DNA from: Hyphomicrobiales bacterium
Lineage (GTDB): Bacteria; Pseudomonadota; Alphaproteobacteria; Rhizobiales; Rhizobiaceae
NCBI GenBank assembly: GCA_900467685.1
Contig: UBQX01000005.1
Span: 140,259-204,258, forward strand
Length of the DNA stretch: 64,000 nucleotides
Direction of reading: 5' to 3'
The translations under genes were made by a program, and so were the position numbers. Positions 35,797 to 44,252 of this stretch are shown here, one piece after another. The notes beneath the pieces are model-generated. The model was not told the origin of the DNA and did not search any database. It worked only from the letters and a program-made list of their open reading frames with translations. Every line of letters starts with the position of its first letter. The first letter of the stretch is position 1.

Positions 35797-35901
35797 GACG
35801 ATACCGATCTTATTTTGAGATCAGACATTGCACACTCAATATTGGCATTTTGCAAGCCTTCGGCCGATTCTGCTCCCATCCGAACAAAGGGAGACGGTCT
35901 C
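35797..35901. promoter_or_regulatory. Divergent LysR control region
   Basis: Contains GATC-TTATTTTGA-GATC (about 35810-35826), an inverted repeat with an AT-rich core, and a TGCA...TTGCA pair further right around 35827-35853, both of LysR-box (T-N11-A) character. The island's 20-bp operator is not present here; only CATCCGAAC at about 35876 vaguely recalls it. Confidence 0.45.
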
Positions 35902-36435
35902 TTGAGCTTAAATCTCGGCAGGATTACCCAGATTGCATTCATGACGCGCGACATCCAGGCGTCGATCGAACATTTTGCGGACGATCTCGGCATCGGGCCG
36001 TGGTTCGTCCTCGAGAGATCCGTTTTCTCGCATTCTACCTATCGCGGCGCACCCTCGACCGTTGATCTGACGACCGCCTTCGCATTCGGCCGCGGCATGG
36101 AATTCGAGCTCATGCAGGTCAACAATGACGAGCCTTCCATGTGGCGCGATGCTGCCAAGGGCGACTTCGTCCGCGAGCGGTTTCATCACTGGTGCATCTG
36201 GCCGCAGGACTATGATGCGACGCTCGCGGATGCCCGGGCGCGCGGCTACGAAACGCTTCAGGAGGGCGCAACGCCCCGCGGCCGCTTCATCTATCTGACG
36301 AACACGCGCAGTCCCGACGAGGTATTGGAGCTTACCGAGTCAACACCCGAGCGCCGCGCCTTCCAAAAGCTCGTCGCCGATGCCGGCGCGAACTGGGACG
36401 GGCGCGAGCACATTCGAACCGGCTGGAACAGCTGA
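35902..36435 (+). CDS. VOC family protein (TTG start)
   Basis: 177 residues of VOC fold: IAFMTRDIQASIEHFADDLG gives the first metal-side strand, FELMQVNNDEP the Glu-bearing strand and FHHWCIWPQDYDATLADA the His strand. The frame opens at 35719 but runs through the LysR promoter. A TTG at 35902 preceded by GGGAGA gives the usual length. It is the first gene of the monooxygenase operon and related to the protein at 24929. Confidence 0.8.
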   Translation: MSLNLGRITQIAFMTRDIQASIEHFADDLGIGPWFVLERSVFSHSTYRGAPSTVDLTTAFAFGRGMEFELMQVNNDEPSMWRDAAKGDFVRERFHHWCIWPQDYDATLADARARGYETLQEGATPRGRFIYLTNTRSPDEVLELTESTPERRAFQKLVADAGANWDGREHIRTGWNS

Positions 36436-36465
36436 TCCCAAGAACCAACCGGGAGGGACCCGACA

Positions 36466-37824
36466 ATGAAACAAATTCTCCTCAGCGCACTCGACATGTC
36501 CTGTGTCGGCTTTCTTGCCCAGGGCGTGTGGACGCATCCGCAGGATCGGTCCGTCGATCTCAACAGCCTTGATTACTGGCTCGACTATGCGCGGCTTCTG
36601 GAGCGCGGCCTGTTCGACATGCTCTTCCTTGCCGATACGATCGGCATCTACGATGTCTATGGCGGCTCGCGCGATGCGGCTGTTCGCGGCGGCGTGCAAT
36701 TGCCGATGAACGATCCGACGCCGGCGATTGCCGCCATGGCCTCGGTGACCCAGCATCTCGGATTTGGCATCACCGGCAACCTGCTCTACGAACCGCCCTA
36801 CCTCTTTGCCCGCCGCATGTCGACGCTCGACCATTTCACCGGCGGTCGACTGGGCTGGAACATCGTCACCGGCATCCTGCAGAGCGGCGCACGCGCGATG
36901 GGCCGAACAGCGATCATCCCCCACGACGAACGCTATGACGTCGCCGACGAATACATGTCGATCATGTACGCACTCTGGGAAGGGTCGTGGGAAGACGGCG
37001 CGCTCAAGCTCGACCGGGCGAACCATGTATTCGCCGACCCGGCCAAGGTTCATGAAATCGACCATCAGGGCAAATATTTCCGCATGCAGGCGACGCATCC
37101 CTGCGTTCCGTCTCCACAACGCACGCCGGTCCTGTTCCAGGCCGGTGCGTCGGGACGCGGCAAGCAGTTTGCGGCAAGCCACGCCGAATGTGTCTTCGTC
37201 AACGGCACCTCGAAATCGAAGATCGCCGAGACGGTTGCCGATATCCGCACGCGCGCCGCTGAATATGGCCGCTCGCCTGACGACGTGAAAATCCTGGCCG
37301 GCGCCACCGTGATCGTCGGCAGAACCGAGGCGGAGGCTCGCGAGAAGATGGCGGAATACCGCCGCTATGCCAGCCCGGAAGCCGTTCTCGCCCATGCCGC
37401 CGGCGGCCTCGGCGTCGATCTTTCGCGGTATCCGCTGGACGAACCGATCCGTTACGAGGAAAACGACGCGAACCGCACCTCGATGGAAGCACTGACACGC
37501 GGAGACAGCACCTATACGCCGCGGCGGATCGCGGAAGAAATGTCGCTTTCCGCGCGCAACCTGATGATCGTCGGCGATGCCGGGCAGGTGGCGGACGAGA
37601 TGGCGCGCTGGGTTGCCGAAACCCAGATCGACGGTTTCAACATCGCTCGCCTGATCATGCCCGAAAGCCTCAGCAACTTCGTCGATCTCGTGGTCCCGCG
37701 GCTACAGGAGCGCGGCATGTTCAAGACCGCCTACCGGCCGGGCACGCTGCGGGAAAAGATTTTCCCGAATTCGGATGCGCGGCTCAGCGCGCAACATCCC
37801 GCCGCTTCCGCACGGAGGACCTGA
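36466..37824 (+). CDS. LLM-class flavin-dependent monooxygenase (NtaA/SnaA/DszA group)
   Basis: 452-residue TIM-barrel monooxygenase using FMNH2. FLADTIGIYDVYGG, RRMSTLDHFTGGRLGWNIVTG, GRTAIIPHDERYDVADEYM and LFQAGASGRGKQFAASHAE are typical of the NtaA/DszA group. It needs reduced flavin from a partner reductase, and that gene lies 1 bp downstream. ATG follows GGGAGGG. Members hydroxylate or cleave rings or sulfones; the substrate here is unknown but could be a steroid-ring ketone (Baeyer-Villiger-like) or an aromatic. Confidence 0.92.
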   Translation: MKQILLSALDMSCVGFLAQGVWTHPQDRSVDLNSLDYWLDYARLLERGLFDMLFLADTIGIYDVYGGSRDAAVRGGVQLPMNDPTPAIAAMASVTQHLGFGITGNLLYEPPYLFARRMSTLDHFTGGRLGWNIVTGILQSGARAMGRTAIIPHDERYDVADEYMSIMYALWEGSWEDGALKLDRANHVFADPAKVHEIDHQGKYFRMQATHPCVPSPQRTPVLFQAGASGRGKQFAASHAECVFVNGTSKSKIAETVADIRTRAAEYGRSPDDVKILAGATVIVGRTEAEAREKMAEYRRYASPEAVLAHAAGGLGVDLSRYPLDEPIRYEENDANRTSMEALTRGDSTYTPRRIAEEMSLSARNLMIVGDAGQVADEMARWVAETQIDGFNIARLIMPESLSNFVDLVVPRLQERGMFKTAYRPGTLREKIFPNSDARLSAQHPAASARRT

Positions 37825-37825
37825 C

Positions 37826-38335
37826 GTGACCTTAGCATTTTCGACCTTCACGATGGACATCGCCGCCGTCAAGCGTGCCTTCTCGCTGGTGCCAAGCGGC
37901 GTGGCGGTGATCACCACCCGCGACCGCGACGGCAAGGCGCATGGGTTTACAGCCAGTTCCTTCACGCCGCTTTCGCTTGATCCGCTGATGGTGCTGGTCT
38001 GCATCGGGCGCAATGCCCGTTGTTTTGAAGCCTTCATGGACGCCTCGCATCTCGGCATCAGCGTGTTGCGCGGCAGCCAGGCAGACGTTGCGATGCAGTT
38101 TTCCTCCAAGTCCGCGGACAAGTTTGCCAATCTCGAGACGGAGGACGGTCCATTTGGCTCGCCGCTCATTCGCGGCGCCGTCTCCACCTTCGAAGGCGCC
38201 GTCGCCGGGCGCTTCCCCGGCGGCGACCACATGGTGCTGACCGTATCGGTCGATCACATGACGCTCGAAGACGAAGGCGATGTCATGGCCTATTTCGCGC
38301 GCGGCTTCAGCGCGCTTGCGGTGCCGGCGCCATAG
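37826..38335 (+). CDS. Flavin reductase (monooxygenase partner)
   Basis: 169-residue flavin reductase-like protein: SGVAVITTRDRDGKAHGFTASSFTPLSLDP is the FMN-binding opening of the family, with FAHLETED-like and HMVLTVSVDH strands later. GTG start at 37826 with GGAGG seven bases upstream; only one base separates it from the monooxygenase stop. It supplies FMNH2 using NAD(P)H. Its stop codon lies within operator S9. Confidence 0.9.
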   Translation: MTLAFSTFTMDIAAVKRAFSLVPSGVAVITTRDRDGKAHGFTASSFTPLSLDPLMVLVCIGRNARCFEAFMDASHLGISVLRGSQADVAMQFSSKSADKFANLETEDGPFGSPLIRGAVSTFEGAVAGRFPGGDHMVLTVSVDHMTLEDEGDVMAYFARGFSALAVPAP

Positions 38336-38350
38336 TCCTTTCAGACGTAT
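38331..38350 (+). promoter_or_regulatory. Palindromic operator S9, overlapping the flavin reductase stop
   Basis: CATAGTCCTTTCAGACGTAT. The distal half ATAGTCC and CAGACG match, and the last bases deviate. It lies 67 bp before the GMC oxidoreductase ATG at 38418 and includes the upstream TAG stop codon. Confidence 0.55.
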
Positions 38351-38417
38351 TCGGTTCAGTCCGCGCGGGAAATGGTGGCGATCGGCAATCCAAGCTCCAC
38401 GAGGCACGCATCCAACG

Positions 38418-40001
38418 ATGAGATCCGACGAATTCGACACGATCATCATCGGCGGCGGAACCGCGGGATGCGTCCTTGCCAGCCGGTTAAGCGAGGATGC
38501 ACGTCACCGGGTCCTGTTACTGGAGGCAGGGCCCGGTGGCTGGCATCCGCTCGTGAACATGCCGCGCGGATGGGTCAAGCTCACCCACGATCCAAACCGC
38601 GCGTGGTCCTTTCCCGTAGAACCGCAACCTGGCCGTCCGGCCGGGGAACGCTGGGCCCGCGGGCGCGGTCTCGGCGGCTCCAGCGCCATCAACGGCATGG
38701 TCTATTGCCGCGGCGCGCCGCAGGATTATGACGGCTGGAAATCGTTCGGCGTCAGAGGATGGGACTGGAGCGATATCGAACCGGGGTTCAGCGCCATCGA
38801 GCGCGTGCTCGGCACCAGCCTGCGCCCGCTTCCCGAACCGCTTTACAGCGCCGTCATGAATGCCGGGATCGAGATGGGGCTCAGCCCCCTCGACCGTATG
38901 GATAGCGGCACGGAAGGCGTTGGCGTCTATCGGCACAGCATCGACAGGCGCGGCGTGCGCTCCAGTGCCGCCCGCACCTTTCTCGATCCGGCCAGGGGAC
39001 GATCCAATCTGACGGTTCGCGCCAACGCAAGGGCGAGCCGCATCCTGTTCGAGGACGGCCGCGCGAGCGGGGTCGAATACCGCACACCGGCCGGGCTCGC
39101 GACTGTTCGCGCAAGCCGCGAGGTCATCGTGTCGTGTGGTGCCATCCAGTCTCCGCATCTTCTTCAGGTCTCCGGGATCGGTCCGGCCCATGTCCTGAAA
39201 CAGGTCGTGGAAAAGGCAGGCATTGCGCCAGTCGCGGTCAGTCCGGGCGTCGGCCAGAACCTCGCCGAACATCTGGTCATTGCCTTGCCGCACCGTCTGC
39301 GCGGGATAGACGGCCATAACCGGCGACTGAGCGGCTTCAATCTCGTTGGCGAGGTGCTGCGCTACTATCTCCGGCGCAGCGGCCCCCTCGCCTATGGCGC
39401 ATCCGAAATGGGGGCCTTCGTCCGGTCGCGTCCGGATGTCGCCTATCCGGACCTTCAGCTTTCACTTTCGCCGTACACGTTTGCGCGCGGCCTTCTCCAG
39501 GGAAAACTGCTGCTTGAGCGCGAGCCCGGCCTCACCATCATCGGCTATGCCCTGCGCCCCGAAAGCCGCGGCATGATCACGGCCACAAGCAGCGATATCG
39601 CGCAGATGCCGAGGATCGACGCAAACTGGCTGGCAACCGAGGGGGACCGGCAGACCGCGATCGCGATGATGCGCGCCATGCGCCGGTTCATCGCGCAGCC
39701 GAGCCTGAAGCCCTTTATCGAGCGCGAAATCTGGCCGGGCCTGGAGACGGTGAGCGATGACGACATGCTGGAGGCTTTCAGAACGAGTTTCGTATCCGGC
39801 CTGCATGCGGTCGGCACCTGCCGCATGGGCTCAGATGCGAATGCCGTGGTCGATGAGAGACTGCGCGTTCGCGGGGTCCAAGGCCTGCGCGTCGTCGACG
39901 CGTCGGTGATACCGGCGCCCGTATCCAGCAACACGAATGGCCCCGTCATGGGGCTTGCCTGGCGCGCCGCCGATCTGATCGTCGCTGATCGGCGGGCGTA
40001 A
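38418..40001 (+). CDS. GMC-family FAD oxidoreductase (choline dehydrogenase-like)
   Basis: 527 residues. The FAD-binding motif IIIGGGTAGCVLASRL is near the N terminus, ARGRGLGGSSAINGM the first PROSITE-type signature and SCGAIQSPHLLQVSGIG the second. The C terminus has the active-site SGLHAVGTCRMG with His. ATG 38418 fits the family; the frame opens earlier at 38280. It would oxidise an alcohol to an aldehyde or ketone using FAD. Its own operator S9 separates it from the LysR-linked genes. Confidence 0.92.
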   Translation: MRSDEFDTIIIGGGTAGCVLASRLSEDARHRVLLLEAGPGGWHPLVNMPRGWVKLTHDPNRAWSFPVEPQPGRPAGERWARGRGLGGSSAINGMVYCRGAPQDYDGWKSFGVRGWDWSDIEPGFSAIERVLGTSLRPLPEPLYSAVMNAGIEMGLSPLDRMDSGTEGVGVYRHSIDRRGVRSSAARTFLDPARGRSNLTVRANARASRILFEDGRASGVEYRTPAGLATVRASREVIVSCGAIQSPHLLQVSGIGPAHVLKQVVEKAGIAPVAVSPGVGQNLAEHLVIALPHRLRGIDGHNRRLSGFNLVGEVLRYYLRRSGPLAYGASEMGAFVRSRPDVAYPDLQLSLSPYTFARGLLQGKLLLEREPGLTIIGYALRPESRGMITATSSDIAQMPRIDANWLATEGDRQTAIAMMRAMRRFIAQPSLKPFIEREIWPGLETVSDDDMLEAFRTSFVSGLHAVGTCRMGSDANAVVDERLRVRGVQGLRVVDASVIPAPVSSNTNGPVMGLAWRAADLIVADRRA

Positions 40002-40021
40002 AACGGGACATGCCGCGCGCG

Positions 40022-40834
40022 CTAGCTCTTCGGCGCGTGCCTTTCTACGAGATCAAGGAAAAGCGGCCGCTCGCCGCCGCCATGCACTTCCAGCGTCGCG
40101 CCGGATACGAATGCTGCCCATGGCGAGGCGAGATAAAACACGGCATCAGCGATATCGCTTCCCCGGCCCATGCGTTTCATAGGCAACGATTGCGCGATCG
40201 CCTCCTGGGCTTCGCGCGAGCCGTAGGTCAGTTCCGCCTGCTCGGTTTCGATAAGGCCGACGATGATCGCATTCACGCGGATCAGCGGACCCCATTCCTG
40301 CGCCAGGCTCTTTGTGAGGCTGAGCAGACCGGCCTTGGCCGCGCCATAGGCAGCCGTTCCCGGCGACGGGCGGGCACCGGAGACGCTGGCAATGTTGATG
40401 ATAGAGCCGCCTTCTGCCTGCTGGGCCATGTGAGAATGGACCGCCTGCGACAAATAGAGCGGTGCGAGGAGATTGAGGCCGATGATGGCCTCCGAGAAGC
40501 GCGGCGAGACGGTGGCGGCATCCACCGCCGGCGAGCCGCCGGCATTGTTCACCAGAATATCCACCCGCCCGTGCTCTGCTGCCACCGCGTCCACGAAAGC
40601 CTTGCAGTTTGCTGCCGTCCTCACATCACATTGATGAAAATCAGCCTGCCGCCCGCCTGCCGAGACCGGCGTTTCAGGCGCCGTGCGGGCACAGATGGCC
40701 ACCGTTGCACCGGCTGATAGCAGCGCCTCGGCAATTGCCCGGCCAATACCCTTGGTGCCACCCGTGACAATGGCCACCCGCCCTTTCAGCAGATCGGCAA
40801 ATACGGTGTGTGGATCGTTCATCGGCGTTCCCAT
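40022..40834 (-). CDS. Short-chain dehydrogenase/reductase
   Basis: Up to 270 residues of classical SDR: AIVTGGTKGIGRAI, VNNAG, NIASVSGARPS and catalytic YGAAK, ending FVSGATLEVHGGGE. ATG 40834 and ATG 40822 are both possible. It is transcribed divergently from fadD3 with operator S10 between them, which suggests shared control with the HIP-CoA ligase. Confidence 0.88.
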   Translation of the reverse strand: MGTPMNDPHTVFADLLKGRVAIVTGGTKGIGRAIAEALLSAGATVAICARTAPETPVSAGGRQADFHQCDVRTAANCKAFVDAVAAEHGRVDILVNNAGGSPAVDAATVSPRFSEAIIGLNLLAPLYLSQAVHSHMAQQAEGGSIINIASVSGARPSPGTAAYGAAKAGLLSLTKSLAQEWGPLIRVNAIIVGLIETEQAELTYGSREAQEAIAQSLPMKRMGRGSDIADAVFYLASPWAAFVSGATLEVHGGGERPLFLDLVERHAPKS

Positions 40835-40909
40835 CTTCAGAGTTGGCGCGCTTCATCTAGAGACCGAAGCCGGCTATCCTTGCCAATAGCGCAGTGATGC
40901 CCTTCGGCA

Positions 40910-40929
40910 ATTCGTCTTTTCGGACGATG
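40910..40929. promoter_or_regulatory. Palindromic operator S10 between SDR and fadD3
   Basis: ATTCGTCTTTTCGGACGATG. It is 75 bp from the leftward SDR start (ATG 40834) and 83 bp from the rightward fadD3 ATG. On the leftward side CGCTAT follows the repeat at 18 bp, a better -10 than anything on the fadD3 side. Confidence 0.72.
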
Positions 40930-41012
40930 CAGCGATAGACACGCGACGGCAAGAGTTGTGGCCGTTGAGTTGAGAGGTTTGGCGCGTGCAAGGCGCCTCT
41001 AAGCGGTTGAAG

Positions 41013-42596
41013 ATGACGAGACACGAGACGTCCTGGACTTTCACGACCATCCCAGATCTGTGCGAACGCGCTGCCGAACTATACGGCGATGCGCCGGCCA
41101 TCGAGGACGGCATCACCTTGAGCTTCAAGGAATTCAACCGGCTGCGCAAACGGGTCGCGGCTGCGCTCATCGCATCGGGTGTCCAGAAGGGCGACCGGGT
41201 GATGATCTGGGGGCCGAACACCTGGAAATGGTTCGCGGCGGCGATGGGCCTCGTGAGCATCGGTGGCGTGCTCATCCCCTGCAGCACGCGCTTCAAGGGC
41301 AATGAAGTCGGCGAGCTTGCGCGGCGAAGCGGCGCGACGCTGATGTTTTCCACCGGAGACTTCCTCAATCAGTATTACCCCAGCCTGCTTTCGCACGAGA
41401 CGCGCAGCCTGCTCCGCGAGGTCATCGTGTTCGATGGCGCGAGAGCTGATGAAACGGCCTGGGATGATTTTCTCGCGCGGGCGGACGCCACAAGCGACCG
41501 CGATCTCGAGGCCCGCATTGCTGCCGTTGACCCCGACGATCTCTGCGACATGCTCTTCACCTCCGGCACGACGGGTTACCCCAAGGGCGTCATGTACGGC
41601 CACCGGCAGTGCCTGCGCGCGATCGATGCCTGGGCGACGCGGGTCGGGATTACGCGCGGCGATCGCATACTGGTCATCCCGCCCTTCTTCCACGCCTTCG
41701 GCTACCGGTCGGGCGCGATCGTCTCGATCATGCGCGGCGCCACGCTTCTGCCGCACCTGACCTTTGATCCGGCAGAGATCCTGAGACGGGTTTCAGACGA
41801 AAAGATCAGCGTCATCCCCGGCCCGCCGGCGATCTTCCACGGCATGCTGCAACATCCCGAACTCGCGCGCTTTGACACGTCGAGCCTCAGGCTCGGCATT
41901 ACCGGCGGGGCGGTCGTGCCCTCGACGCTCATTCGGCGCATGCGCTCCGACCTCGGCTTTGCGGGTGTCGTCAACGGCTATGGCCTGACCGAGTGTGGCG
42001 GCTATGGCACGATGTGCCGGTCGGACGACGATGACGAGGTGATCGCCAACACGTCCGGCAAGCCGTTTCCGGACACGGAAGTGCGGATCATGGGTGCAGA
42101 CGGCACCCTCGTTGCGGACGGTGAAGCGGGTGAAGTCGTCATCCGCGGCTATATCGTCATGAAGGGCTATTTCAATGATGAGGAATCGACCGGAAACACC
42201 ATCGACAAAAATGGATGGCTGCATACGGGCGATATCGGCTATTTCGACACGAACGGAAACCTGCGCATCGAAGACCGCGTCAAGGACATGTACATCACCG
42301 GCGGGTTCAACTGCTATCCCGCCGAGATCGAGCGCTTCATGAGCGCGCATCCCGCCATTGGCCAGATTTCGGTCATCGGCGTCGCCGACGAGCGCCTCGG
42401 TGAAGTCGGCAAGGCCTTCGTGGTCCTGCGCCCGGGTGCCAGCGCCACGGAACAGGAACTGATCGACTGGGCGCGCGCCAATATCGCAAACTTCAAGGTG
42501 CCGCGTTCCATCGAATTTCGCGCCGCCCTGCCGACCAGCCCCCAGGGCAAGGTGTTGAAGGACGAACTTCGCAAGTCGGTGGCGATGGCAAGCTAA
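41013..42596 (+). CDS. fadD3: FadD3-type HIP-CoA ligase
   Basis: 527-residue AMP-forming CoA ligase. The ATP loop TSGTTGYPKG is at about 183-192. IWGPNTWKW, TFDPAEILRR, VIPGPPAIFHGML, AYGLTE-like NGYGLTECGGYGTMCR, GWLHTGDIGY and DRVKDMYITGGFNCYPAEIE agree with the FadD3 group, which makes the CoA thioester of HIP, the C/D-ring product of steroid A/B-ring cleavage. An upstream in-frame GTG (40986) is less likely. Transcription is divergent from an SDR. Confidence 0.86.
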   Translation: MTRHETSWTFTTIPDLCERAAELYGDAPAIEDGITLSFKEFNRLRKRVAAALIASGVQKGDRVMIWGPNTWKWFAAAMGLVSIGGVLIPCSTRFKGNEVGELARRSGATLMFSTGDFLNQYYPSLLSHETRSLLREVIVFDGARADETAWDDFLARADATSDRDLEARIAAVDPDDLCDMLFTSGTTGYPKGVMYGHRQCLRAIDAWATRVGITRGDRILVIPPFFHAFGYRSGAIVSIMRGATLLPHLTFDPAEILRRVSDEKISVIPGPPAIFHGMLQHPELARFDTSSLRLGITGGAVVPSTLIRRMRSDLGFAGVVNGYGLTECGGYGTMCRSDDDDEVIANTSGKPFPDTEVRIMGADGTLVADGEAGEVVIRGYIVMKGYFNDEESTGNTIDKNGWLHTGDIGYFDTNGNLRIEDRVKDMYITGGFNCYPAEIERFMSAHPAIGQISVIGVADERLGEVGKAFVVLRPGASATEQELIDWARANIANFKVPRSIEFRAALPTSPQGKVLKDELRKSVAMAS

Positions 42597-42644
42597 GCGC
42601 CAGGTTTTTAGGGAACGAGAAGCCAAAAATTGCTTCGGCAATAG

Positions 42645-42671
42645 AAAAAGGCGGGAATTTCCCGCCTTTTT
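42645..42671. terminator. Bidirectional rho-independent terminator
   Basis: AAAAA-GGCGGGA-ATT-TCCCGCC-TTTTT, a perfect 7-bp stem flanked by A5 and T5. It separates the convergent fadD3 and the SDR at 42721 and would work on both strands. Confidence 0.92.
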
Positions 42672-42720
42672 CAGTAGGTTTCTCTTCAGTTTCCGAGAGC
42701 TGTCGGCCGCAAGCCCCTGC

Positions 42721-43629
42721 TCAGGAGGTACCGTAAGCCGGCTTGGGGGCCGGTCGCGCAGCCACCAGTTCCTCGATCTTCTGCCCCAGTTCAGCAGCCT
42801 CCCAGGGGGCTCCCTTATCGAACTCCGGACCGTCGTTCCAGCCCAGAGCGAGCCGGATGGTGCCGCCCAGCAGTTCAAAGATCTGCCCCGTCACCTTCTG
42901 CGATCGCTCGCTGCAAAGCCAGGCGACGAGCGGAGCGGTGTTTTCCGGCGCATAGATGTCGAATTCGCCCGCCTTGGGTTTCATGGCGTCGGCAAAGGCC
43001 GTTTCGGTCATGCGGGTGCGGGCATTCGGCGCCAGACCATTGACCGTGATTCCATAGCGGGCAAGCTCTGCCGCCTGAACAAGGGTCAGCGATGCGATGC
43101 CGCCCTTTGCGGCTGAATAGGCGCTCTGGCCGACAGAGCCCTGAAGCCCGGCCCCTGAAGACGTGTTGACGATGCGCGCGTTGACGGTCTCGCCGGCCTT
43201 CTGGCGAGCGCGCCAGTAATCGACCGCGTGACGGCTGACGCAGAAATGACCGCGCAGATGCACCCGGATGACGGCATCCCATTCCTCCGGCGTGCAGGAC
43301 ACGAACATGCGGTCGCGCACGAAACCGGCGTTGTTCACCACAGCATGCAGATCGCCGAATGCGTCGAGCGCGGCTTTGACGATCCGTCCTCCCGCCTCGT
43401 AATCGGTCACGTCGTCATAGTTGGCGACCGCCTCGCCGCCGAAAGACCGGATTTCGTCGACCACCTGCTGGGCCGGCGTCTCGGCGGTGGCATCGCCATG
43501 CGTCCCAACACCGAGGTCGTTGACGACCACCTTTGCGCCCTCGCGGGCGAGACCCAGCGCATAGGCGCGGCCCAGGCCCCGTCCGGCCCCCGTGACAATA
43601 ACAACCCTGTTTTCGCAGATATTGGCCAT
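42721..43629 (-). CDS. MFE-2-like short-chain 3-hydroxyacyl-CoA dehydrogenase
   Basis: 302-residue SDR: VVIVTGAGRGLGRAYALGLA and VVVNDLGVG are typical of the MFE-2/HSD17B4 dehydrogenase domain. NNAG, NTSSGAGLQG and catalytic YSAAK follow, with a C-terminal tail rich in Glu and Ala. ATG 43629 with AGAGGG upstream; the frame opens at 43734. It closes the hydratase-ACAD-thiolase operon, fitting a beta-oxidation dehydrogenase. Confidence 0.88.
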   Translation of the reverse strand: MANICENRVVIVTGAGRGLGRAYALGLAREGAKVVVNDLGVGTHGDATAETPAQQVVDEIRSFGGEAVANYDDVTDYEAGGRIVKAALDAFGDLHAVVNNAGFVRDRMFVSCTPEEWDAVIRVHLRGHFCVSRHAVDYWRARQKAGETVNARIVNTSSGAGLQGSVGQSAYSAAKGGIASLTLVQAAELARYGITVNGLAPNARTRMTETAFADAMKPKAGEFDIYAPENTAPLVAWLCSERSQKVTGQIFELLGGTIRLALGWNDGPEFDKGAPWEAAELGQKIEELVAARPAPKPAYGTS

Positions 43630-43655
43630 GTTTACCCTCTGATGTCCTGAATGCC

Positions 43656-44249
43656 CTAGCGGCTGAGCCGTACGGCTTTGGCGTTGCCCGCGTTTCGCCT
43701 GCGGCCGTCCTCGGCGACCTCGAGCGGCTCGCATTCAACCAACGCTGCGAGAGACCGGTCGGCAAGCCGCTGATATTCGCCGTCGCCATTGTTGCGCCAG
43801 CGGATCGCCTCTTCGGCCAGCTCCCGCACCGGCTTTGCCGGATTGCCGGCGATGAGACTGCGCGGCGGCATCTGCGCATCGTTTTTGACGAGGCTCAGCG
43901 CTGCAACAAGGCTGTCTTCTCCGACGACAGCGCCATCGAGCACCACCGCATGCATGCCGATAAGCGCGTTCACGCCGATCGTGCAGCCGTGCAGGATGGC
44001 GCCATGACCGACTGTTGCGCCCCGCTCCACGATACAGTCCGAGCCGGAGCCCGTGTGGAGTACGCAATTGTCCTGAATGCTGGTATCGCCAACCACCGTG
44101 ATGCGGCCGAAGTCGCCGCGAAGCGATGCGCCGGGCCCGATATAGCAGCGCGGCCCCACCGTCACGTCGCCGATCAGCACGGCTGTCGGATGGAGATAGC
44201 TTGTCGGATCGACGACGGGGATGATCCCTTCAAAGGCGTAGCAGGGCAT
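43656..44249 (-). CDS. Left-handed beta-helix protein of the gamma-carbonic anhydrase / PaaY / CaiE group
   Basis: 197 residues of hexapeptide repeats (YLHPTAVLIGDVTVGPRC, GASLRGDFGRITVG-like, NCVLHTGSGSDCIV, GATVGHGAILHG), with the His residues that bind zinc in the family, and a C-terminal helix. PaaY is a thioesterase in phenylacetate breakdown; CaiE is in carnitine operons. Position 3 bp after fadA6 suggests a CoA-ester housekeeping or thioesterase role. Confidence 0.87.
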   Translation of the reverse strand: MPCYAFEGIIPVVDPTSYLHPTAVLIGDVTVGPRCYIGPGASLRGDFGRITVVGDTSIQDNCVLHTGSGSDCIVERGATVGHGAILHGCTIGVNALIGMHAVVLDGAVVGEDSLVAALSLVKNDAQMPPRSLIAGNPAKPVRELAEEAIRWRNNGDGEYQRLADRSLAALVECEPLEVAEDGRRRNAGNAKAVRLSR

Positions 44250-44252
44250 CTA

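Noticed and set aside
35719..35901. N-terminal extension of the VOC gene
   Set aside because: It would run through the LysR promoter region and into the LysR gene. The TTG at 35902 follows GGGAGA and yields normal length.
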